This document shows, piece after piece, positions 11,031 through 23,788 of a stretch of 64,000 bases of DNA. Each line of letters starts with the position of its first letter. Position 1 is the first letter of the stretch. Source of the DNA: Aedes albopictus. Its lineage: Eukaryota > Arthropoda > Insecta > Diptera > Culicidae. The translations under genes were made by a program, and so were the position numbers. The notes under the pieces are model-generated. The model was not told where the DNA came from and ran no database searches. It saw nothing but the letters and a program-made list of their open reading frames with translations. The stretch covers positions 343,966,505 through 344,030,504 of the forward strand of contig NC_085137.1 in NCBI RefSeq assembly GCF_035046485.1, read 5' to 3'.

Positions 11031-11449
11031 GAACTATGCTCAGCGGGAATCTCCAGGGTCGGCTGAAGGGAAATCGGTACAACAAACTCTAAAGCACACA
11101 AAAAATCCACCTCCAGAGGGAACTCACTTTTAAGGTAAATCAGGGTAAATCCAACAGCATAATAACGATCGACGGAACTCAATAACACTTTCTTATGATT
11201 TAGAAAACTCACAGGCAACACTACAAAAAGAATTCTGATTTGAACGCACGGGGAAGAGAGGCCTGAAAACCCCTTAGTGAATCCGAAAATAACGAAATCC
11301 ACAAGAAACGTAGTAACTCTTCTCACACCTTGAAATGAAATTTAACTAGCAAATATTCATGCACAAAACTATATTGCCTAATATTACAAATTTTACCTAG
11401 GATTACATACATAAACAAATTTTAGCCATGGCTTCTATAAACATTTGTG

Positions 11450-11960
11450 ACGTCACATAGTACTTGCGGTTTTCGGTCTTGGTTTAGTGGCAGGTAATTG
11501 TCGTGGCGGGTCTCGATCTTGGTAATGCCGGACGGTCGCGGCGCTAGGGCGGATCATTCGTGAACAGCTTCGTGGTTGGCGGTGGAATTCAGTGGCGATC
11601 CCAGTTGTCGACGGTCGGCAATTAAGGCTTCGAGCGATCGGCGAAATTCTCCGCAGTGGCCGAGGGTCTCAACCAGGAATCCAAGTGGCAAAGTTCCCGA
11701 TTCCGGCCGGGGGCCTGAGGCACTATCGGCGAACTTCCCAAAGGTGGTCGGAATGACGGCCAAGAGTATGGTAGGGGTCCAACTTCCGTGCATACGTTGG
11801 CTCCGTCTGTGGGTTTTGGCCGCATGGCAAGATGGCTTCTCGCTGGACCCACGCTAGTGTTACTGTCCGGGGTCCTTTGTTCCGGAATTGTTGATGGCGT
11901 CCGAACAAAGCTGGTCGAAAGACAAAAGAAAAAGGCCCTTTTGTGGACCTGCCCCAACCA
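11450..11960. other. GC-rich segment, possible retroelement remnant
   Basis: Composition rises sharply against the AT-rich surroundings and several frames stay open on both strands, as GC-rich DNA often does. I see no RT, protease, integrase or gag motif. It could be the untranslated part of an LTR element or LINE, or a host promoter/exon. Confidence 0.3.
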
Positions 11961-12494
11961 TTACCAAATTTGACACGTTTTTGAGTTTTTCCGCAAAACC
12001 ACTATTTTGTCTAACAGAATTAATAATTGTTTGCCCAAAATTTACCTTTTTCTGTATACGTTTCACTTTAACTGTTATAGAGCGTTCTATGTGGTATGAG
12101 AATAGGTTCCACTACCCTAATTAAAGAACCATTGGAATTTAGCTTTTCAATTATTTTCACGACTAACTATTACTAACCACTTCGTTCTATCGCACTAACT
12201 CCTACTAACAGTACTAGTTTTCACGTTTATTACCGCACAAGACCTATAATCAAAATCATCCAAATTGTTAGAATAAGTTACTACAATTCACTATCGTGCT
12301 TTCCACGAACCATGAGCAGTTACACACGTCGCACACTAACTGCTCCCTTGAACGTCCCGGACAGTACTAATTTTGCAGTGAAGAATGCCGAGCACGGACT
12401 TTAAAAACTATTCATAAGAATCCGAGCAATCCCGAAATTGCCGAATATCATTCGTGTTTTATGAGTTTCGTCGTACCTTGCTTTGCCTATGGAT

Positions 12495-12893
12495 TTAATA
12501 AGCTATTTTACGAGACGTTCTACCGGTGGGCCGCTCATTGTTATTGTTTACATTTGATGTTTTTGTTTTCGCGAAAAGTGGCATAACATGTGGTGAGCGC
12601 TAATAAGATTTTTGCTGGCAGAGATGTTTCGGTTTCTAATGCGGCATGTATGAATCCCCCGAGCTGTATAATGTCACTAGCAGATGAAAAAAACATCCCC
12701 ACGGTCTACGGTTATTAATTATAGTGGGCGGATTGACGCATTTTTGCGGATAAATGAACCCCGTTTATTGAATGGGCCCGTATCACATGTTATGCTAGCG
12801 AAAATGTAAATAAATGGGCCCACCGGTTGGACTTCAAAACTGGTAAACATTCAAAAAACAGCTGATTTGAAACGTCTCATAAAATGCCTTATT
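12495..12893. mobile_element. MITE with inverted ends
   Basis: Left end AATAAGCTATTTTACGAGAC matches the reverse complement of the right end (GTCTCATAAAATGCCTTATT) apart from two bases. Further inverted blocks follow inward: CTACCGGTGGGCC against GGGCCCACCGGTTGG, and GCATAACATGTG against CACATGTTATGC. No coding capacity. Confidence 0.7.
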
Positions 12894-14130
12894 GGAAACT
12901 CGGCTGAGTGTGTTTTGCCGGTGCTCAAACCGCTGTTAATAAATTCTTCGGGCTGGGGTGAGTGCACCGCACAAAGGTGTGGGTAAGTGGGAGAATGAGA
13001 ATACGAGAGAATTCTCGCATCTCGGTTCGAGCATAACTCAGGGTCACATCCAGGGGTAATTGTTTATTTTAATGTCGAGATTATTGTGATGAAGTCACAA
13101 TTTGAAAATATGGAACCATCGGTTACAGCTATAATCAAACTAACAACTCTGAAAATGAAAATGCACGTGGTCCAAAGAGTAGATCTGCTCTAAATTATTT
13201 TTAGACAACGTTTTAGAGGAGGGCCTAAAAAGAACATTTTAAATTAAAATGCTCGTTCTCAAAAATGTAATTTGGTATTACCAAAAAGATTTGAATACTG
13301 AGTCTTCTTCCAGAAGACCCAATGCCTACATGGAGCTGACATCATTTACAGGCGCTTCCAGCAACATGTTTTTCATAATTTAAAACCAATGTTTTTAAAA
13401 CATTAGATGCTTCCTTTTAACCTTGGTAGTCAGCATAGCATGAACAATTGCCCAAATTGTGGATGGAGTTTCAAAGCGGAGTATATCCTTTGTCTTTACA
13501 GAATCCACTATTATCTACATCTACAAAAACATTATTCCCCACTCATCCATAAAAAAGCTTGTTCTTCTTAATTTTATAAGTCCTACCGTCAACATAGAAA
13601 GCATCAAGGCCTGAAAAAGCTTCCGATAGATGATAGGATGGTAAAAATAACATATATTAAAAAGATATAAGGCTAGGTAACAATATAGTATACAAAGAAA
13701 TAATCGGAACGACCTCGCCAAGTTTCATCTTATCGGACGATCGTACCTACGCCTGGTTTTTTTTTATCTCTGCGTCAAACCATGCAATCGTGTAACATTG
13801 GCGTATCTAGGATTTTTTCCTAGGGGGTGCCAGTTTCAGTGGCTTCCAGATTGTTTGTTTTTTTTTTTGTAGTATGAAACACCAATTCGCTCTCAATTTC
13901 ATATAGTATAGTGATACATATACTGTATTGTGGGAAGAATTAGCCTGCAAATTTAAAAACTATCGTAACCAAAACTTGTTGATGTCATCCACACAAGACA
14001 CCAAATCATTAATCGAGTTCTGAAGCTTCATAAACATATAACTGGTGAATAAAATGCTGTATAAAGCAAAAAAAATAACTTTTGTATAATCAGCTCTGAT
14101 TACCAATCAAACAAATTGTCAGCGTCGTAC
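12894..14130. other. Unassigned non-coding DNA
   Basis: No gene recognised. Near 13797, TTGGCGTATCTAGGATTTTT resembles the outer end of hAT-like elements, but I found no matching second end. Confidence 0.35.
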
Positions 14131-14139
14131 AGCATTCTG

Positions 14140-16110
14140 TTTGCAAGATATATGTTTTGGGAAGTTCCGAAGCTCGACTCTGGATAATCGGGTTGGAAAT
14201 CTTTCAGAAATTCTTTTGAAATTGACAACATTTTTCAGCATATTTTTAGATCCCCTTCTGCTCTTTTTTAAAAGTTTCTTCGGTACATATCAAGTTTCAA
14301 TTTCATCTGCAAACCTTTCTTAATTTTTATTTCGTTTCTTTTGTCGTTTTTATTAGTTTCTTAAACTTTTTTATTAAGTCAGCATCTCTTTTTGTTATTG
14401 TTTTTTTTTTTCAATTTCACCTAAAACTCTTCCAGCAATTCCTTATGGATTTTTTTGGGTAATGCCTTTAAACAATAACTATGAGAACTTCCTTGCAAAT
14501 TTCTTCAGAAAAGTCTTCTTACTTACTTTCAGTCCTGGGCACCGACGGTGGTGCAGAGCGCTGAATTGAAAGATTTCCATCCTGGGTGATTGCCAGCCAT
14601 CGCCTTGACCTGTGGCCAGGTCAAATTTCTGTCGACTTGCTTGATTTCGTTATTAAGGCTGCACCGCCATGAGCCTCTGGGTCTACCTCTGCTGTGATTT
14701 CCTGATGGGTTCTAGTCTGACGCTTGTTTTCCGCATTTTCGTATTTATTTTTTTCTGTACATACATCGATTTTTTTTTTTCATTTATCACACTCCGGAAT
14801 TCCTTCGGCAATTCCTTTTAAAAATACTTTTGCAATTCTTTTTCAAATCTCTTCTTCATTTTGTAGGGAATTATGTACTTGAACAATAACATAGATTTTT
14901 CTTCAGTAACTTTTTAGGGAATTCTTGCAGCTGATTCTATCGGAATACTTTCGACAATTCCGATGTAAGTTGCTTCGAAAATCTTTCTGGGAATTTCCTG
15001 CGGAAATGTCTTGGGCAAATAATTGCAGACTTTTTCGATCATTACTTTGGAAACTACTTCGAAAATTTCTTAGGAAATTTATTCGGAAATGTCCTCAAGA
15101 TTTCTTTTGGGAATTTGTTTGCCAAAAAAAAACTTTGGTAATTCTTTCCAAATTCTTGCGGACATTCTATCAGAATTTGTTTGAATATTCCTTAGGAAAT
15201 TCTTTTAAGAATTCTTTCTAAAATTTCTTCAGAAATAACTTTAATAGTTTCTTCAGCAATACCTTTTAGAATCTCTCCCGCATGCATGGTTATTGGAAAA
15301 TCGTTCGGTCGTTATTTGGAAAACTTCCAAACGATTATTTTGGGAATTCCTTTCGAAACTCCTTTGGCATATTCTTTGAAAATTCCTTCGAAAATTTGTT
15401 TAGGAATACTTGCGAAAATTTTTACAAAAATTCATTTGGCAACTCCTTTGGAACATACATATTTTGGTAATTTATTTTGAGCTTGGATTTGTCAAATTTC
15501 TTTGAAAAGCTTTCATAATTTCTGTAGAATCCCAATTGGTAATTTCTAGGAATTCCTTTGGAAACTCCTTCGGTAATTCTTTAGGGAACTTAGTTTTGAC
15601 GGCAGTTTATCTGGAACTTCCATTGAGAATTTCTCAGGAATTTTAATCAATTTCGAGGAAAATCTCATGAAGAAATCGCGGAACCAACTCTTTGAGATGG
15701 CAACATTTTTTGCAGAAATTCCAAAATGGATCTTTGGAAGTAATCTCGAGAAAAACCCGTGGATAAAATCAGGAACAAATGTAATACACTCTGAGAGGTA
15801 TTCCAGGAGCAACATAGGAATGGATCTTCTTAAAGAGAGCCCGGGAGAAATTCCAAGAGAAATTAAAAAAATGTTTGAAATTTGCTGAAGAAATCTTCGG
15901 AGGAACTCTAGTAGAAATTCCATGAATAACTCCTGTAGAATTTCTTGGAGAAATCTGGGGAAGATTTCCCCGAGAGACACTCAAAAATCCCCGCTACAAA
16001 TCTGAGAAATATCCTAAATGAATCTCCTGCAGAGATCCCGTGATAAATTCTCGAAGAAATCTCACGAAAATTTCGTCGAGTAAATTCCACGAGAAACTTG
16101 AGAGCAATGC
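14140..16110. repeat. Degenerate short-period repeat block (TTCCTTCGGAAA type)
   Basis: Endless variations of AATTCCTTCGGAAA and similar, with a basic period near 12 bases, run through the block; orientation flips around 15600. About 14525-14735 is a non-repetitive GC-richer insert of unknown origin. Long frames here encode 4-residue periodic peptides and are not genes. Confidence 0.7.
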
Positions 16111-17700
16111 TATTTTTTTATAGTTTCTTCAGTTGTGTTCTTCAAAGATGTTCTTTGTGTATAAAGGTTGTTATGTATGGCAGGTTGTTATTTATATGAA
16201 GATCCATCCTGTCAAATTGACGGATTTATTGAGGGAATTTCAAATATGTTTTAAGAGAAAAAAAAATAATACATCTTGAGGATATTTAAAAAGCTTTGCA
16301 GAAAAAAATGTTCAAAACTGTTATCAATTCGGCCACTTTCATCAAAAACTGTGTAGGAATACACAGGAAATTCTGTCAGATATTAAGTCAGAAATTCCAG
16401 TAGAAGCTGAACATGTGTTTTACCAACATTTCTTTAACAGTTTTCAGATTTTTGCCAGAAATAGCCCCATAGAATTTTTATTCCTTCATGAACTTTCACT
16501 GGAAATTCATTTCAGGATTTTGTGGAAATTGTGAGAAGTTATCGCAAACGTCTGTTGTGTTATAGATTTTTTAAGTAATATTCCATCGGAAACGTTTTAT
16601 CGTTTTTTCTTTTCTTGAAATATCTCTAGGGTCTCTAGGTTTGCAATGCCATGAAGTTAGGATACGCGTAGTTTAAGAATAAAAATGTGTTTCTTACAAA
16701 CACGTAAAATTCTTCTCATGATAGTTAATGAGATGTGTGCAATGTGTGAATTAAAATTGGTATACTGAAACTACAAGCTTACGAATTTAAGTGAAAGAAA
16801 AAAAAAAATCTTCGAACACTATCCTCAAAAAAAACCAGTACCTCCTCCCCTTCGAGTGAAGAAGGAAACGCGTAATAGTGAAATTCTTCCGAAGCACCTC
16901 CAGCTTGTCCGAATGGCGGAAACTCCCATTCGCCGGAGCACATTTTCCCATCAGCTTCATTTGTTTAGCTGTCAGTACGCCACTGCAACATAGAAAAATT
17001 GCTCTACATGTATTATGATTATAAAGTCATTCCACCGCACCGCCACACCGTACGGTCGTCGTCGAGCCAATATTGTTTGCAGCAGCGCAGCACCAGTATT
17101 CAGGGGAAGACTCTACAATATAGCACAGCAGGTTCATGGCAGTTTGAGGAATCTGTTCGCCGTTGTTTCCTTACACTATACCTACCTACTGCTTCGGGTT
17201 TCGGATCGCAACTGTCTATGGCTACATAAAAGGTTTTCTACTTCTGCTGATGCTGTGTCGAAAGAGAGAGGTACATGGTCTTTTTCTTCACGGTGCTGCA
17301 CCATGGCAAAGATGTTTCCCTTCTTCCGTGAATTGATGGCTGTTGCCAATAACGGTAGTGCACTGCAGAATCTTGTGATTCAGGGGTTTTCACGAAGTAC
17401 CGTAGTACTTCGAAAAATTTTGAATTGTAAAGGTTTCAAATAAGGATCCTCCCAAGTATTCGTGCATAATCATGACAGAAATCTACCAAAAATCTCAAAA
17501 AACACTGCTGAAAATTTCATTTCGATATATCAAGATTCAATTACCTAAATTTTATTTCAGAAACTGAACCTGAAAATATGGTATATGAAAAAATAGACCA
17601 GTTCTACAAGAATGTCACGTAAAACCGCTCTATCTCTGATATTTAAGGTAAATGTTATCGACTACCTTCGAAAAATGCCAATTGATATTCATAATAGTCT
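16111..17700. other. Unassigned non-coding DNA
   Basis: From about 16830 to 17420 the sequence is less AT-rich and lacks obvious repeats. The 142-codon frame there has no recognisable domain. It could hold regulatory DNA of a surrounding intron. Confidence 0.35.
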
Positions 17701-17707
17701 TATAGTA

Positions 17708-17984
17708 GGGGTCTCCAGTTAGCTTAGTGTTTAAGGCTTAGGATCGCCAATCCGTAGACGGCGGGTTCGATTCCCGTCCCGGTCGGGACAATTTTCTCGA
17801 CTCCCTGGTCATAGCGTATCATTGTACTTGCATCACAATATATAAAAATTCATGCAATGGCAGGCAAAGAAAGCCCTTCAATTAATAACTGTGGAAGTGC
17901 TCAAAGAACACTAGGTTGAAGTGAGGCAGACCAAGTCCCAGTGGGGACGTAGAGCCATAAAAAGAAGAAAAGAAGAAAGAAGAA
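17708..17984 (+). repeat. tRNA-derived SINE
   Basis: A-box-like TAGCTTAGTGTTTAAGGC and B box GGTTCGATTCC open a body that ends with CCCAGTGGGGACGTAGAGCC and an AAG-rich tail. The region AATAACTGTGGAAGTGCTCA is shared with the Feilai-type copies at 24463 and 58530, while the head differs, so it is a related subfamily. Confidence 0.8.
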
Positions 17985-18467
17985 TATAGCCTTAAAGTAA
18001 TGTTTTTGCGTCCACAGGTACACCGCGGATCATCCAAAAGTGCATAACAAATCAAAAACTCTGAAAACCCCTGTAGAAATGGAAAGTAACTACGTTTTTG
18101 TCTTACTGCCATGCAATATTTTTGGTATTCATGTTGGATGTTTGCCTGGATGAAGAAATACAAGCTTTCAACATGAAGGAGGTTCATTTTACATACATGA
18201 TAGTTGAAAGTTTGTGGCGTTGAATTTAACATTGAACAGTGCACCCTCGGCTGCATCACCTTTATACTATCATATTGTCGCAATTGGGTTGGTCCCTTAG
18301 AAGCTCCAGTTCTAATTCAAAAAAAATGTACTTCTGCTGTCTGGGGTTAACTCCAAGGAAGTATAAAACAAAAGATTTAGACAAGCATCGCCGAAGTATT
18401 GTGCCACGCATATTCGGCCGCTGCATAAAATCTCCGCAAATTATTTTGGCCAAGCAAATGTCAAGTA

Positions 18468-18682
18468 GGGTATGTGTGCCATCAGTAATCTCATGTTCCC
18501 ATTTTCATCCTATTCGAAAACAAGCGATTACGGCACCGATTGACTCCGTTCTTTTTGTTTTCATGGGTGCTCACTTCTAACAAAAAATACAAAAATAAGA
18601 AACAAAACAAACAGCGCTTCAATCCTTTGTTTTTCGTGGGATGAAAATGGGAGCCACATGCTTAATAAGGGAACCAATGCCC
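18468..18682. mobile_element. TA-flanked MITE with about 45-bp inverted ends
   Basis: TA dinucleotides flank the element. The left end (GGGTATGTGTGCC...CCCATTTTCATCCTAT) mirrors the right end (ATGAAAATGGGAGCCACATG...). The core CTCACTTCTAACAAAAAATA is shared with copies at 22505-22736 and 33062-33267. A Tc1/mariner-type mover is plausible from the TA duplication. Confidence 0.75.
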
Positions 18683-19030
18683 TAGAAAGCATCATCACCG
18701 CTTCACGAAGAAAAAAAATCATGTGGGTTTCGACCATTCGATGGCAAAAGCAATTCAGTTGATTTCGGTTTCGTTCTCGTTCAACAGAAGGATGGATGTT
18801 AATTGATGAGCTCGTTCTATATAATCATAAAAATATGATGATATATTTATTTCAAAACTGTATTTACTCAACGGTTAATTTATAACATCGCCCCAGGCAG
18901 AGCCGTAGCGTGGTCCCACGGCGCCCTTGGCAAGAATCCAGATTGGCGCCCCACGGCAATTAGACATTATTATTTTGCTAAATTTGTTTATTCAAAGTTA
19001 TAAGTACGTTTTCGAAGTTTTCACAGAGTA

Positions 19031-19524
19031 GGGTAATTGTTCCCTTCGTTGTGGTAGTACCTAATGTTACGGTAGTGGCAATTGAGCACTTTTTCGACTG
19101 AAATGTTACCAAAAGGCATTTTTAATAGATGTATTATGCTTAAATTATGAGATTGCACCATTTGTGTGCTTTAGATTTGCCCAAAAACCTATTTTAAAAA
19201 AATATTTTCCTTAAATTTTTTGCTGCTGTGTTCCTATTGTTGCGGTAGTGTTCCTAATGTTGTGGTATCCCATATGATTTCAATTGGATACCGCAACAAT
19301 AGGAACCAAAATTAAATTTTACCTCCATAATAGGAACAGTGTGCCTAATGTTGTGGTAAGCGATTTATGATCGAAAACAGAGAGAAACGATAGTTTTTAT
19401 ATTTTTCCAAGCAAATTTGGATAGAAAACTACCAACAAACATTTTGCAACTCTTCATAAGATGGTACGATCATTGTTTTTTAAATGAATTTACCTTAATA
19501 CCACAACGATGGGCACACTTACCC
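19031..19524. mobile_element. TA-flanked MITE nested in the hAT-type element
   Basis: TA flanks both ends. The outer sequence GGGTAATTGTTCCCTTCGTT mirrors AACGATGGGCACACTTACCC. Internally the motif CCTAATGTTGTGGTA recurs in both orientations. Confidence 0.75.
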
Positions 19525-19599
19525 TATAAGTACGAATACATTTTGCATTTCAAGAATCATACTTAGACCAGCACAATAGTTATAAATGACATCTATGAG

Positions 19600-20640
19600 T
19601 TTTTGTTGAAATTTTTGCTGGATTCATTGAATGAAATTATGAAAGAGATTGTGGAATTCTGCATTTATCCGGAAGAATAAATGATTAAAATCTTCAAGAA
19701 ATTTAAGTAAGTATTCTAAGTGGAATTCATGGAGTAATTTTTGCCGGAATTCATGGAGCAATTCGTGAAGAAATGCCCGTAATAGTAGAGGACCATTGGA
19801 AGAGTTTAAAAATAAACTTGACATAATGTTTTAAGGAATCTCTGAAAAAGTTTCTTAAGGAATTTTCGGAGGAATTTCTGAAGAAATCTATGAATGGCTT
19901 TTAGAAGAAAGCTTTGGAGAATTTTTGGATGAAGTTAATGGCAGATTTTCTAACGGAAAATCTTTAGAAGTTTCTGAATAAATTCCAAATTTATAATTTT
20001 ATGGAGGAATTTATGAAGACATTCATGAAAAGTTTTCTAGTGAAATTCTAGCAGAAATTTATGGATCAATCAATTCATTCTCAGAGGGACTTCTGAAGGA
20101 ATCCCTGGAGCGATTTCTAATAGATTCTCTGCAGGATTTTTCATAGGAATCCATGGAGGAATTACTAAAGAAATCTATTGAAGGGATTCCTAGTAATCCT
20201 TATAGACATTTTTTGCAGGAATCCATAAAAGGAAATTATTAAATATCCATGAAGAAATGTCGAGAGGAAGCCTTTGAGCAATTTCTGAATAAATTCCTAG
20301 ATAACTTCCTAAAAATCTTGAAAGAGACGAACCAACCAAGGGTGGAAAGTCTCCATAATATAGATAAATCAATCAATCCTGAAAACGTCCCTGAAGGCAT
20401 TTCTAAAGGGATTCTCATAGAATATTTAGTAAGAAACCCCAGAAGAATTTTAAATTTGTTTTTGTATTTGAATAATTTTTGATGGAGATTTTGATAGAAT
20501 TTCTGGAGAAATTTTTCAAAGAATCCCATAAGGAATTTCTGAAATATTTTTTGAAAGATTTTCCTAAAGAAACCCAGCAAAAATCCGAAGAAATACCTGG
20601 TGAAATTTATGAAGAAATTCCCGAAATATTTCATTTGCTT
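19600..20640. repeat. Degenerate short-period repeat block inside the hAT-type element
   Basis: Variations of GGAATTTCTGAAGAAATT, the opposite orientation of the family at 24.8-28.6 kb. Short frames here are repeat translations. Confidence 0.7.
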
Positions 20641-20870
20641 TGAGGGAATGAACATAAAAAAAATCACTGATTGTTTTGTGGGTGAATACAACTTGAATGA
20701 TTTCTGTTAGATTTACAACGAAACATTTATTGGTAATAACAATAAGACGATCAGAAGAAACATCGTCTGAATATCTTTCATATAAAATACTTGTTGTAAA
20801 CACTCTAAAATATCTTGTACCGACTTTTCGAAACCTCTAAGCAGAATACCCTCCCGAATGAGTGTAATCA

Positions 20871-21034
20871 GTTTCGTACCTTTTAATTCCGCCCTAATTC
20901 CTTATCCTTTGACAGATACGCGTATTTCGATTACCACTTGTAATCTTCCTCAGTGTTAGTTATCCACTAGATAGTCGAAATACGCATATCTGTCAAAGGA
21001 TAAGCAATTAGGGCGGAATTAAAAGGTACGAAAC
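20871..21034. mobile_element. Palindromic MITE
   Basis: GTTTCGTACCTTTTAATTCC at the left is the reverse complement of the right end. The inner CCTTTGACAGATACG and TATTTCGA motifs link it to the palindrome at 1160-1412. Confidence 0.75.
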
Positions 21035-21412
21035 AGATAACATTCATTCGAACTCTAAAATATGTCAATAAATAAGTTTCCAGTAATTTTCAGAGAAAAA
21101 CTTTCACTAGAATTTCGAAAACTTATTGATTTAGCTTTGCTCGTTAAAAACAACTAAAATAGCTTCTTAAAATAATAAAAAGCAAGCTAAATTCCCAGGT
21201 AACATCATGATAAATAATCTGGACAACGAATTTTTGAGAATAACGTAAAACACTCGATCAATCTTAGAAATTTTGAAGTCTTGGTAACATACAAGAAAAT
21301 AATAGCATCATACTGTTCCTTCTAGCTTTAGCCCTTTTCGGCGCCCCTCAGAGGCTGGCGCCCTTGGCGGGGGCCAACCTGGCCAACCCCACGCTACGGC
21401 TCTGGCCCCAGG

Positions 21413-22499
21413 TTCCTTGTACAAGTTCGTAATCATCTAACTCTAACAAATCTGTATGTCGGTAGATTGACATATGAGGTGTCCCAAAATTGTCACAAAT
21501 ACATAATCACATTCCCAATATGGCAACCACCTGGAAAATGATTCGGAAACTTTATCAGTTTGATGAAGACATCCTGTCGGTGGATGCCTTTAGCGCACTA
21601 ATGGTGCATAATTTATTTTAATTGCGCTATGAAGACATTTATGGAGACCATGGCGAAGGCATTATGTGGATTTTCGTTCGCGCGCTTCTCGTCTACCAAC
21701 ATAGATCGTCGCAGGAGGTCCATCCGTCGACGTCGTCATCATCATCATCGCCTATAGGGCGGGCAGCCCTATAGGACAACGCTGACATAGCCCGCTCGAT
21801 ACTGAAGGATGATGGTTGGTTGGTGGTACCTACAGTCAGTCAGTGGTAGACGTGATCCCGTGCAATCCTCCAATCAGCTCACACCCAACCGACCAATCTT
21901 CCCCATGTTTCCCGTGACGAAATGCACGGATGATGCTGTCCGTCTTCCTGCCTGAGCCCTGCTTGCTGTGTTGGGTCGTAAATTGGCTGTGAAGCTTCGC
22001 GATGGAATGCCGCGGGCAAGAAAAATTGTTGTTCTCTCTTCTTTGGTTCAGCAGAATGAAGAACATAATGATAAGGAAAAATTTACCGAAACGATCACCA
22101 CCGACCGACCACCTCAAAGCTTTCGCTTGCGCGCAGAGATGGACCTAATTTATGGCCGGGCTCGCGTCTGGAAATTGGCACAGTTTATGAATTTTTAATG
22201 TTGATTATTCCGCCATAATGGATTACGGGCCCGGGAACACGAATCGACATCATCGCTGGGTGTCGTCCAGTCCATTTTTCGTGTGAAGTTCACCCGCATA
22301 TGGAGTCGCGATAGTAAATTAGATTGGACGTAGAGGCCTGACGTGTTAAGACCAGTATAATTACATCCGGAAATCAGGGCTGCAACGCAGAGGAGACGAT
22401 TCTTGTTTGCAAACAAAGACGAGCGAAAATTGAAAGCTTCCATTTAAGGTACATCGTGCATAAAGTACAAATACATAAAATCTAAATAAATTTGATATA
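21413..22499. other. Non-repetitive, moderately GC-rich DNA
   Basis: No repeat pairs and no recognisable protein. A (CGTCATCATCATCATCG)-like short tract lies near 21735-21751. This is a candidate regulatory stretch by composition only. Confidence 0.3.
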
Positions 22500-22504
22500 T
22501 TGTA

Positions 22505-22736
22505 ATGTATCCGTTTATCATGACAGTGCAATTGGCTTTCATATGCGCTCAAGTTAATCCTAATCGAAAAGTAACGATGAAAGCACCGAATGAATCCGTT
22601 CTTTTTTGTTTTCATACGTACTCACTTCTAACTAAAAATTCACGAATAAGAAACTTAACGTACAACGCTTTAATCATTTGTTCTAAGTAGGATGGAAATG
22701 GAAGCACAATGCTTAATAAAGGAACTGATACCCTAT
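22505..22736. mobile_element. Decayed copy of the 45-bp-TIR MITE
   Basis: Shares CTCACTTCTAACTAAAAATT, AATAAGAAAC and GCTTAATAAAGGAACTGATA with the copies at 18468 and 33062. The left end is eroded. Confidence 0.55.
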
Positions 22737-22749
22737 GTGATCACCAATC

Positions 22750-23760
22750 AAAATTTTATGAAGGGCAGAACACAGGGAAAGCTGGGAAGTTTACCGTGGA
22801 AAGGCAAACTAATTTTCTGGAAAGCCTAAATGCTCCCATTGGAAAGCTAGAAAACTTTCCCTGGGGAGCTGGTATGGTTTCTCTAAAACTAGAAACCTTC
22901 CTATGGAAAGTTGAATCGATTTCCCTCGAAAGCTTTCCCTGGAAAGTTGGAATGCTTCCACCGGAAAACTGAAATGCTGAGAAGACGAAAAGCTTCGCTT
23001 GGAATGCTCCCCATGAAAGCTAAAACGCTTTTCCTTGAAAGCATCCTCTGGGCAGCAGGGATGGGAACACTCACTTGCTATTTTCTCAGCTCAGAAGCGT
23101 GTAATCAAGAAACGATGTATGGACGACTTTTGCCTTGTGGTTTTGTCTAAAACTTTGCCGAATAGAGTAGGGGTGGCACACGAATCTCAAAGTCGTGACA
23201 CAGCTGTGAAAACGACTCTCCACGAGGTGAGTGTAAATTACATTCACCTCGTGTAGAGTTGCCTTCGCAGCTCCTTCTCGACTTCGGTATGCGTGTGCGA
23301 CCCCTACTCTATTCGGCAAACTTTTAGACAAAATCTCGAGGCAAAAGTCGTCCATACATCTTTTTTTGATTGCACGCTTCTGAGCTGAGAAAACTGCACG
23401 TGAGTGTAACCCTTTGCAAGTGAGTGTTCCCATCCTTGCTGGGCAGCTTAAAATAATCCCCTGAAAAGCAAAACTTTTCCACTGGCAAACTGGAATGCTT
23501 CCAGTTGGAAAGCTGGAAAACTTCACATGAAAGGTGAAACGATTTTCCTTGAAAGCTTCCCAAGGAAAGCTTCAAAGAATCCCCTGGAAAACTAAAACTG
23601 GAAAACTTCCATTAGAAAGCTGGAAAACTTCCCGTGAAAAGCTGAAACGCTTTCCCTTGCAAACTTAAAAGAATTCCCTGTAAAGCAAAAACTTTTCCAC
23701 TGAAAAATGAAAAACTACCCCTGGAAAGCTGGAAAGCTGATTTCAAATGGATTTCTTTTT
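22750..23760. repeat. Degenerate GGAAAGCTGGAAAACTTCC-type tandem block
   Basis: Units such as TGGAAAGCTGGAAAACTTCC recur with drifting spacing before 23052 and after 23442; the MITE at 23053-23441 splits the block. Confidence 0.65.
23053..23441. mobile_element. MITE with long inverted ends
   Basis: CAGCAGGGATGGGAACACTC at the left mirrors GAGTGTTCCCATCCTTGCTG at the right. Pairing continues inward through CTCAGCTCAGAAGCGTG and ATGTATGGACGACTTTTGCC. Flanking GGGCAG-like bases leave the target duplication ambiguous. Confidence 0.8.
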
Positions 23761-23788
23761 CAAGTTCCACAAGTGATTTCTCCAGTAT

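Larger units (their letters stand above)
18898..21404. mobile_element. Non-autonomous hAT-type element
   Basis: The termini CAGAGCCGTAGCGTGG and CCACGCTACGGCTCTG are perfect inverted repeats, bounded by the 8-bp direct repeat GCCCCAGG (18890-18897 and 21405-21412). An 8-bp duplication and CAG-initial ends are hAT hallmarks. No transposase frame is seen in the 2507 bp; instead the interior carries a TA-flanked MITE, a degenerate repeat block and a palindromic MITE. Confidence 0.85.

Noticed and set aside
11554..11957. Overlapping frames in the GC-rich segment as a host gene
   Set aside because: Frames stay open on both strands as GC-rich DNA does; no domain, splice pattern or signal peptide was seen.
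13797..13850. hAT-like terminus TTGGCGTATCTAGG as the end of a full element
   Set aside because: No matching inverted end or 8-bp duplication could be found downstream.
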